64,000 nucleotides of DNA from Xiheimicrobium sp052034585 (GTDB lineage: Bacteria > Myxococcota > Myxococcia > Myxococcales > Myxococcaceae): contig JBPOIJ010000005.1 in the NCBI GenBank assembly GCA_052034585.1, positions 155,228-219,227 of the forward strand. The letters run 5' to 3'. This document shows, one piece after another, positions 47,915 to 56,285 of this stretch. The position numbers and the translations under genes are program-made. The notes under the pieces were generated by a model. The model saw only the letters and a program-made list of their open reading frames with translations. It did no database searches and had not been told where the DNA came from. Every line of letters starts with the position of its first letter. Positions within the stretch are counted from its first letter, which is position 1.

Positions 47915-49132
47915 TCACGGCAATGGGCGCTCGCGAACCTGCACCTGCCCTGCGCCGTGTTCGCGGAAGCTCGTGCGCCACGCTGCGATGATGCCGCTGA
48001 TGGAGTGCAGCCCATCTGGCAGCTCGAGCCGCAGCTCGAGTTCTCTCGACGGGAGCCGCACGAAGAATCGGCCAAAGCGACCGCTCGCGCGCTGAAGCGG
48101 CAAGGGGTAGGCGCTCCCCGGTGAGCGAAGGTGGCCTGAGCACGTCGCCTCGAAGGAGCACGTCGCGCTCGCGGCGAGCCAGCGTTCGACGGCGAGGTCG
48201 GGCGCGCTGACCCAATAACGACGCGAGGTGACTTGGCCTCCGATCGCGGCGCGAAGCTGGTCGGCGCTGATACCCGAGATCGGGCGCACGAGGACGAAGG
48301 GAGCGGTGAACACCGAGTCGAGCAACTCACGAAGCCGGGTGGTTGGCTTCAAGATGCCGCTCACCGAGAACCCGAGCAGCCGGCGCGAGGACCAGCAGCG
48401 TCTCCACGGAAACCCGCCCGCGCGTCGCAGCAGCTGCGGGTTCAGATCGATCAGCTCGTCGAGCTCGGCGTCCAGCTCGCTGGCACGTCGAGGGTCGGCC
48501 TCGGCGGAGATCTCGAGCTCGAGCGTCATGATTCGCCCGCGGACATCTCCCGCCTCGGACATCGCGTCGGCCAGGACCGCGGCGCGGCTCCGCTTCCAGG
48601 GCTGCCCTCGGACCTGCTTCTCGAGCTGCTCGATGGTCGGCCCTCGGCGCGGTTCGACGATCGGTCGCTGAAGCACGTCCCACACCATTCGCGCGGTCTT
48701 CTCGTGCAGGTGGCGAATGCCGTCGATCGCGCCGAGCCTCCAGAGCTTCCCTTCGGGGTTCGGGCGTGTCTGCCGGGCGCCGCGCGATCCATGCACGATC
48801 CAGCCGCGGACCTCCGTCGTCGTGAGCCGTCGATCGAACCGGAGCCCGACGAGCTCGGTGCCACCCACTCGCTGCGGACCGAGAGACATGAGCGGCTTTC
48901 CCTTCGCAGGACCTTCCAGTCGCATCGCGCCGAGGACGAAGAGCGAGCCCATGTGCGTGGTGATTGGGATGATCACGTCACCCGTGCGGACGCCGTGCCG
49001 CTCGAGCCGGAGCTGCGGAGTGCCACCGACCTCCAGGACCGTCAGCGGCTCCGGCGCGTTCGCGTTCGTCAGGCCGTGGGCGTACGGCCAGTAGAGACTG
49101 AAGAACCGGGTGAAGTCGGGCGGCGTCGACAC
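47915..49132 (-). CDS. Hypothetical protein with TIGR02996-like segment
   Basis: A 405-residue protein. Its middle (about 190-235) reads AVLADAMSEAGDVRGRIMTLELEISAEADPRRASELDAEL in two parts, which resembles the TIGR02996 repeat-companion domain common in myxobacteria (LADWLEERGDPRGEFI pattern). The N-terminal part has beta-rich sequence with VGGTPQLRLERHGVRTGD, and the C-terminal part a Trp/Ser-rich region. No catalytic motif is recognised. It is followed by a 67-bp convergent gap to the heparinase-like gene. Confidence 0.65.
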   Translation of the reverse strand: MSTPPDFTRFFSLYWPYAHGLTNANAPEPLTVLEVGGTPQLRLERHGVRTGDVIIPITTHMGSLFVLGAMRLEGPAKGKPLMSLGPQRVGGTELVGLRFDRRLTTTEVRGWIVHGSRGARQTRPNPEGKLWRLGAIDGIRHLHEKTARMVWDVLQRPIVEPRRGPTIEQLEKQVRGQPWKRSRAAVLADAMSEAGDVRGRIMTLELEISAEADPRRASELDAELDELIDLNPQLLRRAGGFPWRRCWSSRRLLGFSVSGILKPTTRLRELLDSVFTAPFVLVRPISGISADQLRAAIGGQVTSRRYWVSAPDLAVERWLAASATCSFEATCSGHLRSPGSAYPLPLQRASGRFGRFFVRLPSRELELRLELPDGLHSISGIIAAWRTSFREHGAGQVQVRERPLP

Positions 49133-49304
49133 GGGCCGATGCTCTCAGATTCACGCCGGCGCCAGTACCGTCCTCCGTCATCGCGACCAATGCGGACGAT
49201 CCCGCTTTGACCTTCGCGAGTCTCCCAGCGAGCGATGCCAACGCTCCGGCGGCACCCTTCGTCAGCGCGACCTCTTCTTCCTCACGCTCCACTGACGCGC
49301 TCGG

Positions 49305-50780
49305 CTATCGCGGCTCCCGACACAAGGTGATCCAGCTCCCGAAGCCGGGACACGCTCGAGCGTTCTCCATGAGAAACGGGCCGGGAGGCTCCCAGCCGTC
49401 AGGACGCGCGACGACGACCTCGACGGAGAGTCGCTGTTCTTCGGCGGTGAAGACCCGCACCACGCGGTGATCGAGCAGGGCCAACGCAGCCGCAGGATCA
49501 GCTGCAATCACCACGTCCTTCGGGAGGCGGGCGAGTTCCGGCGCTGGGTACCACCGAGCGGTCGAGGCCTCTCTTGCAGGTCGCCACAAGCCACGCGCGT
49601 TCCAGCTCAGCTGAGCGCAGATGAGGGCGGCGAGGACGATCGGCGTCCAGCGGCGAAGGTTCGGTCGGAGGTCGGCCAGCCCGGCGGCTCCGGCGAGCGC
49701 CAGCAGACTCTGTGGCACGATCGAGTGGTATCCGCCGAAGCGATACAGCTCGGTGTCGCTCGCGACGAGCCCAAGTCCGATGAAGGGCAGCGCCGACACG
49801 GCGAGCAGCCGAGCGCGACGGCTGAAGAGCGGCAAGAAGCCGAGCCACAGCAAGAAGCTCACCGCGAACGAAACCCGCGCTCCGAACGTGGGGAGGATCG
49901 TCGAGGGCTCTGCTCCGACTCGACCGAGGTGGTCGAACGTCTTGCCTGCCCAGAGCGGTTGGCCCCAGACGTAGAACGCTCCCGCGGCCACGCCGGCGAA
50001 CGCGAGCAGGGCGGCGATCAGCAGCTGGCGTCGCGTGCTCCCGCCCCAGAGCACGAGCACGACGAGCCAGAGGGGGCCGATCGCGAAGAACGATTCCTTT
50101 CCACTCGCGCTCGCCACCATCAGCACCATCGACAGGACGGGGTGGCGGCGGATCAACGCGACGATGGCCCACACCGCGAACGGCAGCGAGAGCACCTCGT
50201 CGTGCACGCCCCAGAGGAGCTCCGGCCGCAGGTTCGGGCATACCGAGACGATGAGCGTCCAGGCAGCGGCGACGGGCGCTTGGAGACCGAGACCGCGCGC
50301 GCCTGCGTAGACGCCGGCCAGGACGAAGGCGAAGGCGATGGCTTGAGCGAGGAGGAGCGCCAAGGGGGCTCGAACACCCACGGCCGCGAGCGCGCCGGGC
50401 AGGTACAGAATCGGCGCGAAGTGGTGGGTGAGGAAGTTGACCGGCGCGTCCCCGAGCAGGCTCGTCGTGGGCACTCCAGTGGTGGCGATCGAGTGGACGC
50501 ACTGGGTGAAGAGCGCGAAGTCGACCCCCATTCGACCAGCGAGCACCCGGGTCCAGCCGTGCACGAGAAAGACGGGAACCATCGTCGCGGCGCACCCGAG
50601 GAACAGCCAGCTCGACCAACGCGGCAGCTCCGCGAGCTCGAGCTGTTTGCGAAGAACGAGCGCACCGACGACGACGAGCCCGAGGGCGACGCGTGCGACG
50701 TCCTCCGCGAAGCCGCCAGCGAGCCACAACCCGAGCGGTGCCAAGCCGATCAGCAAGAGGGCGGTGGCCGCGCGTTTCAT
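49305..50780 (-). CDS. DUF2079-like polytopic membrane protein
   Basis: A 491-residue membrane protein with about ten hydrophobic segments. Typical DUF2079 phrases are VDFALFTQCVHSIATTGVP, NFLTHHFAPILYLPGAL and LWGVHDEVLSLPFAVWAIVAL, and the C-terminal soluble tail has VVIAADPAAALALLDHR. This fold is GT-C-like, so a lipid-linked sugar transferase role is possible. The ATG at 50780 overlaps the stop of the GT22-like gene by four bases. Confidence 0.82.
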   Translation of the reverse strand: MKRAATALLLIGLAPLGLWLAGGFAEDVARVALGLVVVGALVLRKQLELAELPRWSSWLFLGCAATMVPVFLVHGWTRVLAGRMGVDFALFTQCVHSIATTGVPTTSLLGDAPVNFLTHHFAPILYLPGALAAVGVRAPLALLLAQAIAFAFVLAGVYAGARGLGLQAPVAAAWTLIVSVCPNLRPELLWGVHDEVLSLPFAVWAIVALIRRHPVLSMVLMVASASGKESFFAIGPLWLVVLVLWGGSTRRQLLIAALLAFAGVAAGAFYVWGQPLWAGKTFDHLGRVGAEPSTILPTFGARVSFAVSFLLWLGFLPLFSRRARLLAVSALPFIGLGLVASDTELYRFGGYHSIVPQSLLALAGAAGLADLRPNLRRWTPIVLAALICAQLSWNARGLWRPAREASTARWYPAPELARLPKDVVIAADPAAALALLDHRVVRVFTAEEQRLSVEVVVARPDGWEPPGPFLMENARACPGFGSWITLCREPR

Positions 50781-52255
50781 CGCTCGAACCAGTATGCACT
50801 CTCGAGTGCTCCAGCCCGGCGAAAACCGGCCGCACGCAGCGCCGCTTCCGTGCTCGCGTCGAGTGGGTCGATGACGATCGCGCGATCGACGTTCGGGTCG
50901 GCGACGGCGACCTGGAAACAGGCGTCGTTCACGTCGTCGGCGGTACACCAGCGGTGGCTCGGCGTCGGCTGCGCGTCATCGGCCAGACGCATCAGGTTCG
51001 AGCCTCGCGCGTAGAAGCTCCCGGCCGAGCCCCACAGGCCGGCATGAACGACGAGCAGCCCATGCCCCTCACGGCTCGCTCGCTCGGTGAGGACCACGAG
51101 CTCGGAGCCCTTCGGTCTCAACCCATCGCCGAGCGACCAGGTCCCCACGCTCGTCGCCGCGAGTGCGGCCACGGCGAGCGCCCACGCGCGATCGGTGACT
51201 CGGCTGATCAGCCACACCACGCCTGGCATGGCCGCGAAGCTCCCGACGAAGATGGCGGGGATCAGGAACCGCTCCTCCTTGTGCGGAACGGCGACGATCG
51301 ACGCGAGATAGACGACGGTGGCCGTGAACGGGAGCGCCGCGCGGAGCCGGGGCTCGGAGCGCCAGACTCCAACGCCGAGGAGCGCCCACAGCACGCCGAA
51401 CGAGGGCACGTAGAACCACCACGGGCTGCGGCCGAAGGACGAAGCGCCGCCCTTGATGAAGTTGAAGGTGAGGTACTCGATCAAGGAGTGCCACCAGCCG
51501 CCGAGGTGCGGCTCGTCGAGCGTGCGGCCCCAGGTCGCGGCATCGAGTGCTCCGAGGAGGAACGCGACCGCCGCTCCGCCAGCGACGAAGGGAACGAGGC
51601 GCCGCCGGCCCTCTCGGGCGAGCCAGATGAGCGTCACCACGATGAAGGGCGCGCTCCCGTATCGGCACACCTCGGCGAGCCCCATCGCCAGGCCCGCCTG
51701 AAGGGCCACCCGGGGAGCTCGATCGGACGCGTCGAGTCTCTCGAACGCCAGCACCAGGAACGCTGCCGAGTACGACTCGCTCAAGCTGCGCAGGGCGACG
51801 AGCGCGATGGCCGGTGTCGTTCCAAAGAGCACGAGGGCCCACGCCGCGAGGCGCCCACCGACTCGTCGCTCCGCGAAGCGGTACACGGCCAGCAGTGATG
51901 CCAGGTAGAGCGCAACCGAGGGGAGAGCCATCAGCGCACGGCGCGCCCACGGGTTCTCGACGCCAATCGCGGCCGCCAGGCGAAGGAGCGCCGCCATCAC
52001 TCCCGGCACGGCCCAGTTGCGCAAGCCGACCTGCCACTCCCAGCTCTTCACGCCGAAGCCGAAGGCGAGTCGGTTCGCCGGCTCGAGGGCCTGGAAGAAC
52101 TCATCGGGGTGCAGCTGGCCTGGCCAGGCGAAGAGCGCACCCGCCGAGAGGGCGACCGCGAGGCTGGCGAGCCCGACCTTGATCGCCCTCCGCTGAGGCT
52201 GCGCCGATTCGGTGGACACCGTGTTCACGTTCTTCCTCGAGTGGTGCGTGTCCAC
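50777..52255 (-). CDS. GT22-like (ALG9/PIG-B type) mannosyltransferase
   Basis: A 492-residue polytopic GT-C enzyme. It carries the two hallmark motifs of the GT22 family: LHPDEFFQALEPAN near residues 49-61 (HPDE) and HKEERFL near 326-332. Between and around them are about ten membrane segments, and a soluble C-terminal domain begins near 390. GT22 members transfer mannose from a dolichyl- or polyprenyl-phosphate donor in eukaryotes; bacterial copies are less studied. It lies between aminopeptidase N and a second GT-C-like gene, suggesting envelope glycan work by the last two. Confidence 0.85.
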   Translation of the reverse strand: MDTHHSRKNVNTVSTESAQPQRRAIKVGLASLAVALSAGALFAWPGQLHPDEFFQALEPANRLAFGFGVKSWEWQVGLRNWAVPGVMAALLRLAAAIGVENPWARRALMALPSVALYLASLLAVYRFAERRVGGRLAAWALVLFGTTPAIALVALRSLSESYSAAFLVLAFERLDASDRAPRVALQAGLAMGLAEVCRYGSAPFIVVTLIWLAREGRRRLVPFVAGGAAVAFLLGALDAATWGRTLDEPHLGGWWHSLIEYLTFNFIKGGASSFGRSPWWFYVPSFGVLWALLGVGVWRSEPRLRAALPFTATVVYLASIVAVPHKEERFLIPAIFVGSFAAMPGVVWLISRVTDRAWALAVAALAATSVGTWSLGDGLRPKGSELVVLTERASREGHGLLVVHAGLWGSAGSFYARGSNLMRLADDAQPTPSHRWCTADDVNDACFQVAVADPNVDRAIVIDPLDASTEAALRAAGFRRAGALESAYWFER

Positions 52256-52274
52256 CCGCGGCTCGAGTCGGCGC

Positions 52275-54944
52275 TCAGGCGAGGGACTTCGTCGCGATCT
52301 CGTAGACGTCCTTGCTGCAGCCCTCGCGGTCGAGAATGCGCTGCAGCTCCTTCTTCATCAACGCCTGCCTCGGCGGGTCCTGCCGCTTCCAGCGCGTCAG
52401 CGGCGTCATCATTCGCGCGGCGATCTGCGGGTTGAACGCGTCGATGGTGCGGATCTGATCGGCCAGGAACGTGTACGCGCGGCCGCTCGCCTCGTGAAAC
52501 CGGAGCGGGTTGGCCATGCCGAGGGTGGCGATGACCGAACGCACCCGGTTCGGGTTCTCGAGCGTGAAGGCCTCGTGCTTCACCAGCGCGAAGATGTCTT
52601 CGAGGGCTTGCGGCCGGCAGCTCGCGGACTGGAGCGCGAACCACTTGTCCACCATGAGCGCCTCGCCCTTCCACTTCGCATAGAAGTCGGCGAAGGCCCG
52701 GTCACGCGCGGCGCCGGCGGTGTTCGCGAGCAGCCCGAGCGCGGCCTGGGTGTCGGTCATCGAGCTGGCGCGCGCGAGGTGGTGGAGCAGCAGCGGCTCA
52801 CCGTTGGGCAAGCGGCTCCGGTAGGCGACGAGCGCGTTGCGCAGGCTCCGGCGGCCGACGTCTTCGGGCGTGAAGCGGTAGGGCGCTCCGTCGAGCGACT
52901 TGGACAACACGGCGTCGAGCTCGTTCATCAGCGGCGCGAGCGCGGAGGCGACGGCGGTCACCAGGTGTTCCCTCGCCTCGAACGCCGAGGTGTAGTCAGC
53001 CCAGGACAGCCGATCGCCGAGCACGTCGAGGCCTGGCACCGAGAGCGCGAGGGCGAGCAGCGACGGATCGGCGGCAGGCGTGAGCGCGGTCGAGAGCGCC
53101 GTCTTCACCGCGTCGAGCAGCGCCGGTTTCGGCGGCACCGGCCCGCGCTTCTGCTGAATCGACTCCACGCTCGAGAGCAGGTGCCGGAGGAACAGTTCCT
53201 GTCCCGCTTCCACCCGGTTGAAGGCGTCGTCGTCGTGCGCGAGGCGGAAGAGCAGGGCGGCCTCGTCGTCGTCGGTCTCGAGGATGATGGGCGCCGAGAA
53301 CCCGCGCAGCAGCGAGGGCACCGGCTTCTCCGCCAGCCCAGAGAAGACGAAGCGCTGCTCCGGCGCGCTCAGCTCGAGCACGCACTCCGAGCCACGCGCG
53401 ACGCCGTCGACCACCAGCGGGAGCCGTTGACCCTTGGCGCCGAGCAGCGCCGTGACGAGGGGAATCAGCAGCGGCTTCTTCTCGCTCTGGCCCGGTGTCG
53501 CCGGAGTCGTCTGCGACAGCGTGAGCGTCCAGGTGCCGGCCGCCGCGTTCCACGAGCCCCGCGCGGTGACCCTCGGCGTGCCAGCCTGCGAGTACCAGCG
53601 CGAGAACTGGCCGAAGTCGCGCCCGCTCGCCTCCGCCATGCACGCGAGGAAGTCGTCGGTCGTGACGGCCTGCCCGTCGTGCCGCGAGAAGTAGAGGTCG
53701 GTGCCCTTGCGGAAGAGCGCCTCACCCAACAGCGTGAGGTACATGCGCACCACCTCGGAGCCCTTCTCGTAGATGGTGACCGTGTAGAAGTTGGAGATCT
53801 CCACGTAGCTGTCGGGCCGCACCGGGTGCGCGGTCGGGCCCTGGTCCTCGGGGAACTGCAGGCTGCGCAGCCGCCGCACCTCTTCGATGCGTCGCACCGC
53901 GCGGGAGCCCACGTCGCTCGAGAACTCTTGATCGCGGAAGACGGTGAAGCCTTCCTTCAGCGAGAGCTGGAACCAGTCACGGCAGGTGACCCGGTTGCCC
54001 GACCAGTTGTGGAAGTACTCGTGGCCCACCACGCCTTCGATGCCGGCGAAGTCGACGTCGGTCGCGGTGTCGGGCCGGGCGAGCACGAACTTGGTGTTGA
54101 AGATGTTGAGGCCCGTGTTCTCCATCGCGCCCATGTTGAAGTCCGACACCGCGACGAGGTTGAACACGTCGAGGTCGTACTCACGGCCGAAGCGCGTCTC
54201 GTCCCACTTCATCGACTTGATGAGGCTGTCCATGCAGTGGGCGGTCTGATCGAGATCGTGTGGCTGCACCCAGACGTTGAGCGCCACCCGCTTGCCGCTC
54301 ATCGTGGTGAAGGCGTCGGAGCGGGCGACCAGGTTCGCCGCGACCACCGCGAAGAGGTACGCCGGCTTCTTGTGCGGGTCGTGCCAGACGGCGACGCGCC
54401 GCTTCTTTCCGTTCACCACCTCGTCGCGCTCGCTCACCTTGTTGCCGTTGCTGAGCAGCACCGGGAACCGCTCGGCGTCGGCGCGCAGGGTGACGGTGAA
54501 GACGCTCATCACGTCGGGGCGGTCGAGGTACCAGGTGATCTTCCGAAAGCCCTCGGCCTCGCACTGGGTGAAGAGCCCGCTGCCCGACGCGTAGAGGCCC
54601 TCGAGGCTCTTGTTCTTTCCGGGCGTGAGCCGGCGGCGGGTGAGCAGGGTGAAGCGATCTCTCGGCTGGTGAATCGTGAGGCTCGCTTCGTCGAGGGCGT
54701 AGGCGCTCTCGGCGAGCGGCTGGCCGTCGACGGAGATCGAGAGCAGCTGCCCCGAGCCGTCAGCGTCGGGCGCACCGTCGAGGACGAGCGGGCCGTTGCC
54801 GTTGCCGAGCCGGGCGACGACGAGCTCAGCCTCGACCTCGGTGTGGTCGACCGCGAGCTCGAACGTGAGCGAGACCTTCTCGATGGTGAACTGCGGCGGA
54901 GTGTACTCGGACAGGCGAATCGTCTTCGGGGTGGCGTCTTTCAT
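52275..54944 (-). CDS. pepN: Aminopeptidase N (M1 family)
   Basis: An 889-residue zinc aminopeptidase close in length to E. coli PepN (870). The substrate-binding GAMEN is in NMGAMENTGLNIF near residue 273, the zinc site is VGHEYFHNWSGNRV near 308, and the third ligand Glu is in SLKEGFTVFRDQEFSSD. The N-terminus begins LSEYTPPQFTIEKVSLTFEL as in PepN. It has no signal peptide, so it is cytosolic and trims peptides in protein turnover. It ends 19 bp before the GT22-like gene and probably shares its transcript. Confidence 0.95.
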   Translation of the reverse strand: MKDATPKTIRLSEYTPPQFTIEKVSLTFELAVDHTEVEAELVVARLGNGNGPLVLDGAPDADGSGQLLSISVDGQPLAESAYALDEASLTIHQPRDRFTLLTRRRLTPGKNKSLEGLYASGSGLFTQCEAEGFRKITWYLDRPDVMSVFTVTLRADAERFPVLLSNGNKVSERDEVVNGKKRRVAVWHDPHKKPAYLFAVVAANLVARSDAFTTMSGKRVALNVWVQPHDLDQTAHCMDSLIKSMKWDETRFGREYDLDVFNLVAVSDFNMGAMENTGLNIFNTKFVLARPDTATDVDFAGIEGVVGHEYFHNWSGNRVTCRDWFQLSLKEGFTVFRDQEFSSDVGSRAVRRIEEVRRLRSLQFPEDQGPTAHPVRPDSYVEISNFYTVTIYEKGSEVVRMYLTLLGEALFRKGTDLYFSRHDGQAVTTDDFLACMAEASGRDFGQFSRWYSQAGTPRVTARGSWNAAAGTWTLTLSQTTPATPGQSEKKPLLIPLVTALLGAKGQRLPLVVDGVARGSECVLELSAPEQRFVFSGLAEKPVPSLLRGFSAPIILETDDDEAALLFRLAHDDDAFNRVEAGQELFLRHLLSSVESIQQKRGPVPPKPALLDAVKTALSTALTPAADPSLLALALSVPGLDVLGDRLSWADYTSAFEAREHLVTAVASALAPLMNELDAVLSKSLDGAPYRFTPEDVGRRSLRNALVAYRSRLPNGEPLLLHHLARASSMTDTQAALGLLANTAGAARDRAFADFYAKWKGEALMVDKWFALQSASCRPQALEDIFALVKHEAFTLENPNRVRSVIATLGMANPLRFHEASGRAYTFLADQIRTIDAFNPQIAARMMTPLTRWKRQDPPRQALMKKELQRILDREGCSKDVYEIATKSLA

Positions 54945-54978
54945 CGCGCGCCGAGGTGTAGCAAGGAACGGAGAGGTG

Positions 54979-55353
54979 ATGACTCGGGTTTTCCTCCTCC
55001 TTCTCCTGGGCGGGTCGGGCTGCCAGAGAGCTCCACCCTGCGAGCCGTGGACGCGGTGGAAGCTGACTGCGTTGAGCGACGCGCCGGGTGAACGACTCGA
55101 GCGCTGCGTCGAGAACGAGCTGCGCTGGAGGGTGACGCCGGGCGGTCTCGCTGGCCGCTGGCTCGATCAGCTCGAGCGAATGCCCATCGACGGTGGCTGG
55201 CGGTTGTGGCGGCGACGCGCGCTCGTGCGGGAAGGCTCGCCGGCGGTCTCGGTCGAGGTGCAGCGCAGCGGAGACGAGCTCGTCGTCACCTTGCGGCCGA
55301 CCGCCGACGTCGAGGTGGGCGAGGCGCTCGCCGAGCTGGCAGGCGCCCACTGA
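54979..55353 (+). CDS. Small lipoprotein
   Basis: A 124-residue predicted lipoprotein (lipobox GGSGC, Cys15). The mature part is a small alpha/beta domain with a second pair of Cys (PPCEPW, ERCVEN). GGAGAGG lies just upstream of the ATG. It diverges from pepN with a 34-bp gap. No family is recognised. Confidence 0.68.
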   Translation: MTRVFLLLLLGGSGCQRAPPCEPWTRWKLTALSDAPGERLERCVENELRWRVTPGGLAGRWLDQLERMPIDGGWRLWRRRALVREGSPAVSVEVQRSGDELVVTLRPTADVEVGEALAELAGAH

Positions 55354-55360
55354 GCTCCGG

Positions 55361-55659
55361 CTACTCGGCCTTGGTGGAGCCGACGACGACGACCACGTCG
55401 GCGGGCGCCTTCCCCGGCCACGCCTTGACCTTCACCGGCCCGAGCGCGGGTGCGAGGTGGCTCGCGACTTCCTTGGCTTCGTCCTCCGCGCCTTGGCCGA
55501 AGAAGATCTCCGACACGGTGCGCGGGTTCACCGCCTTCGGCCCGCGGAAGAAGCGGTGAAGGTCACCTTCCGCTCGAGCACCGCCGCGATGCGCTTCGCG
55601 GTGGGCGCCTCGAGGATCGGCCCGGCCCCAAGGAACGAGACGAAGAGGGCGGTGATCAT
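55361..55659 (-). pseudogene. Frameshifted LytR_C-like small protein gene
   Basis: Two overlapping frames with strongly coding base use join at about 55555-55565. The first starts at ATG 55659 with a signal-like MITALFVSFLGAGP and reaches AKRIAAVLERKVT. The second reads FFRGPKAVNPRTVSEIFFG, QGAEDEAKEVASHLA and ADVVVVVGSTKAE to the TAG at 55361, resembling the C-terminal domain of LytR-type proteins. The span is 299 bases, not a multiple of three, so a +1 shift would be needed. It may be a pseudogene, a sequencing error or a programmed frameshift. Confidence 0.5.
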
Positions 55660-55719
55660 CGCAGCTCTCGTGCAGGTGAAGGTCGCATCACGCGACGATC
55701 GAACGCCCGTCAGCCCCCG

Positions 55720-56241
55720 TCAATCGCTCGCTGAGCGCCCTCGAGGCTCCGGAGCGAACGGCTCGGCACGGTAGTGGGCGCGAAGCTCGGGGCTCTCGTT
55801 CGTGCCCTGGTACGAGTCACACATCGCGCCCGCCTCGATCTCGTGCACCACCTCCGCCACCGGCCGCGTGCCGCCGAGGAGGCAGCCTTGCATTCCTCCA
55901 ACCTCTCCGCCCCACGAACGAGCGGCCTCGAGCGCCGCCGCGTACTGACCCGACTTCGTCACCTTGAGGCCGCAGAGGGCGACGAGCTGCCCACCGCGCT
56001 GCGCGTCGTTCGAGAGCCTGACGAACGCGGCGTTGGCGTCGCTCCGCTCGAGCGTCAGCCGAAAGGCGCGGGCGGGCATCGAGAGATTCCCAATCGCACC
56101 CACGTGGGCGCTGTCGAGCTCGTCGAGCTTCATCAAGAAGTCGAACGCGCGCAGCTGCTCGGGAGTGCCCGTTCGGGCTTCGCTCGAGCCAGACTTGCAG
56201 CTGAACGTCGCCACCATCATCGCCAACGTGAGCACTCGCAT
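55720..56241 (-). CDS. Small helical lipoprotein
   Basis: A 173-residue predicted lipoprotein (signal RVLTLAMMVATFSC, Cys15). The mature part is mostly helical with several Cys (VALCGLKV, MQGCLLGG, AMCDSYQG). No family is recognised. The ATG at 56241 is chosen because the signal begins there; the longer frame upstream is the antisense of the next gene's end. It follows the membrane kinase gene by 44 bp. Confidence 0.68.
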   Translation of the reverse strand: MRVLTLAMMVATFSCKSGSSEARTGTPEQLRAFDFLMKLDELDSAHVGAIGNLSMPARAFRLTLERSDANAAFVRLSNDAQRGGQLVALCGLKVTKSGQYAAALEAARSWGGEVGGMQGCLLGGTRPVAEVVHEIEAGAMCDSYQGTNESPELRAHYRAEPFAPEPRGRSASD

Positions 56242-56285
56242 CGAGCCCACTCGAACACCGCCGCGCGAAATCTGTTCCCAGAAAA

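Noticed and set aside
49133..49304. Minus-strand frame in this gap (extends to 48978)
   Set aside because: Third-position base use is mixed and the frame runs into another gene; not supported as coding.
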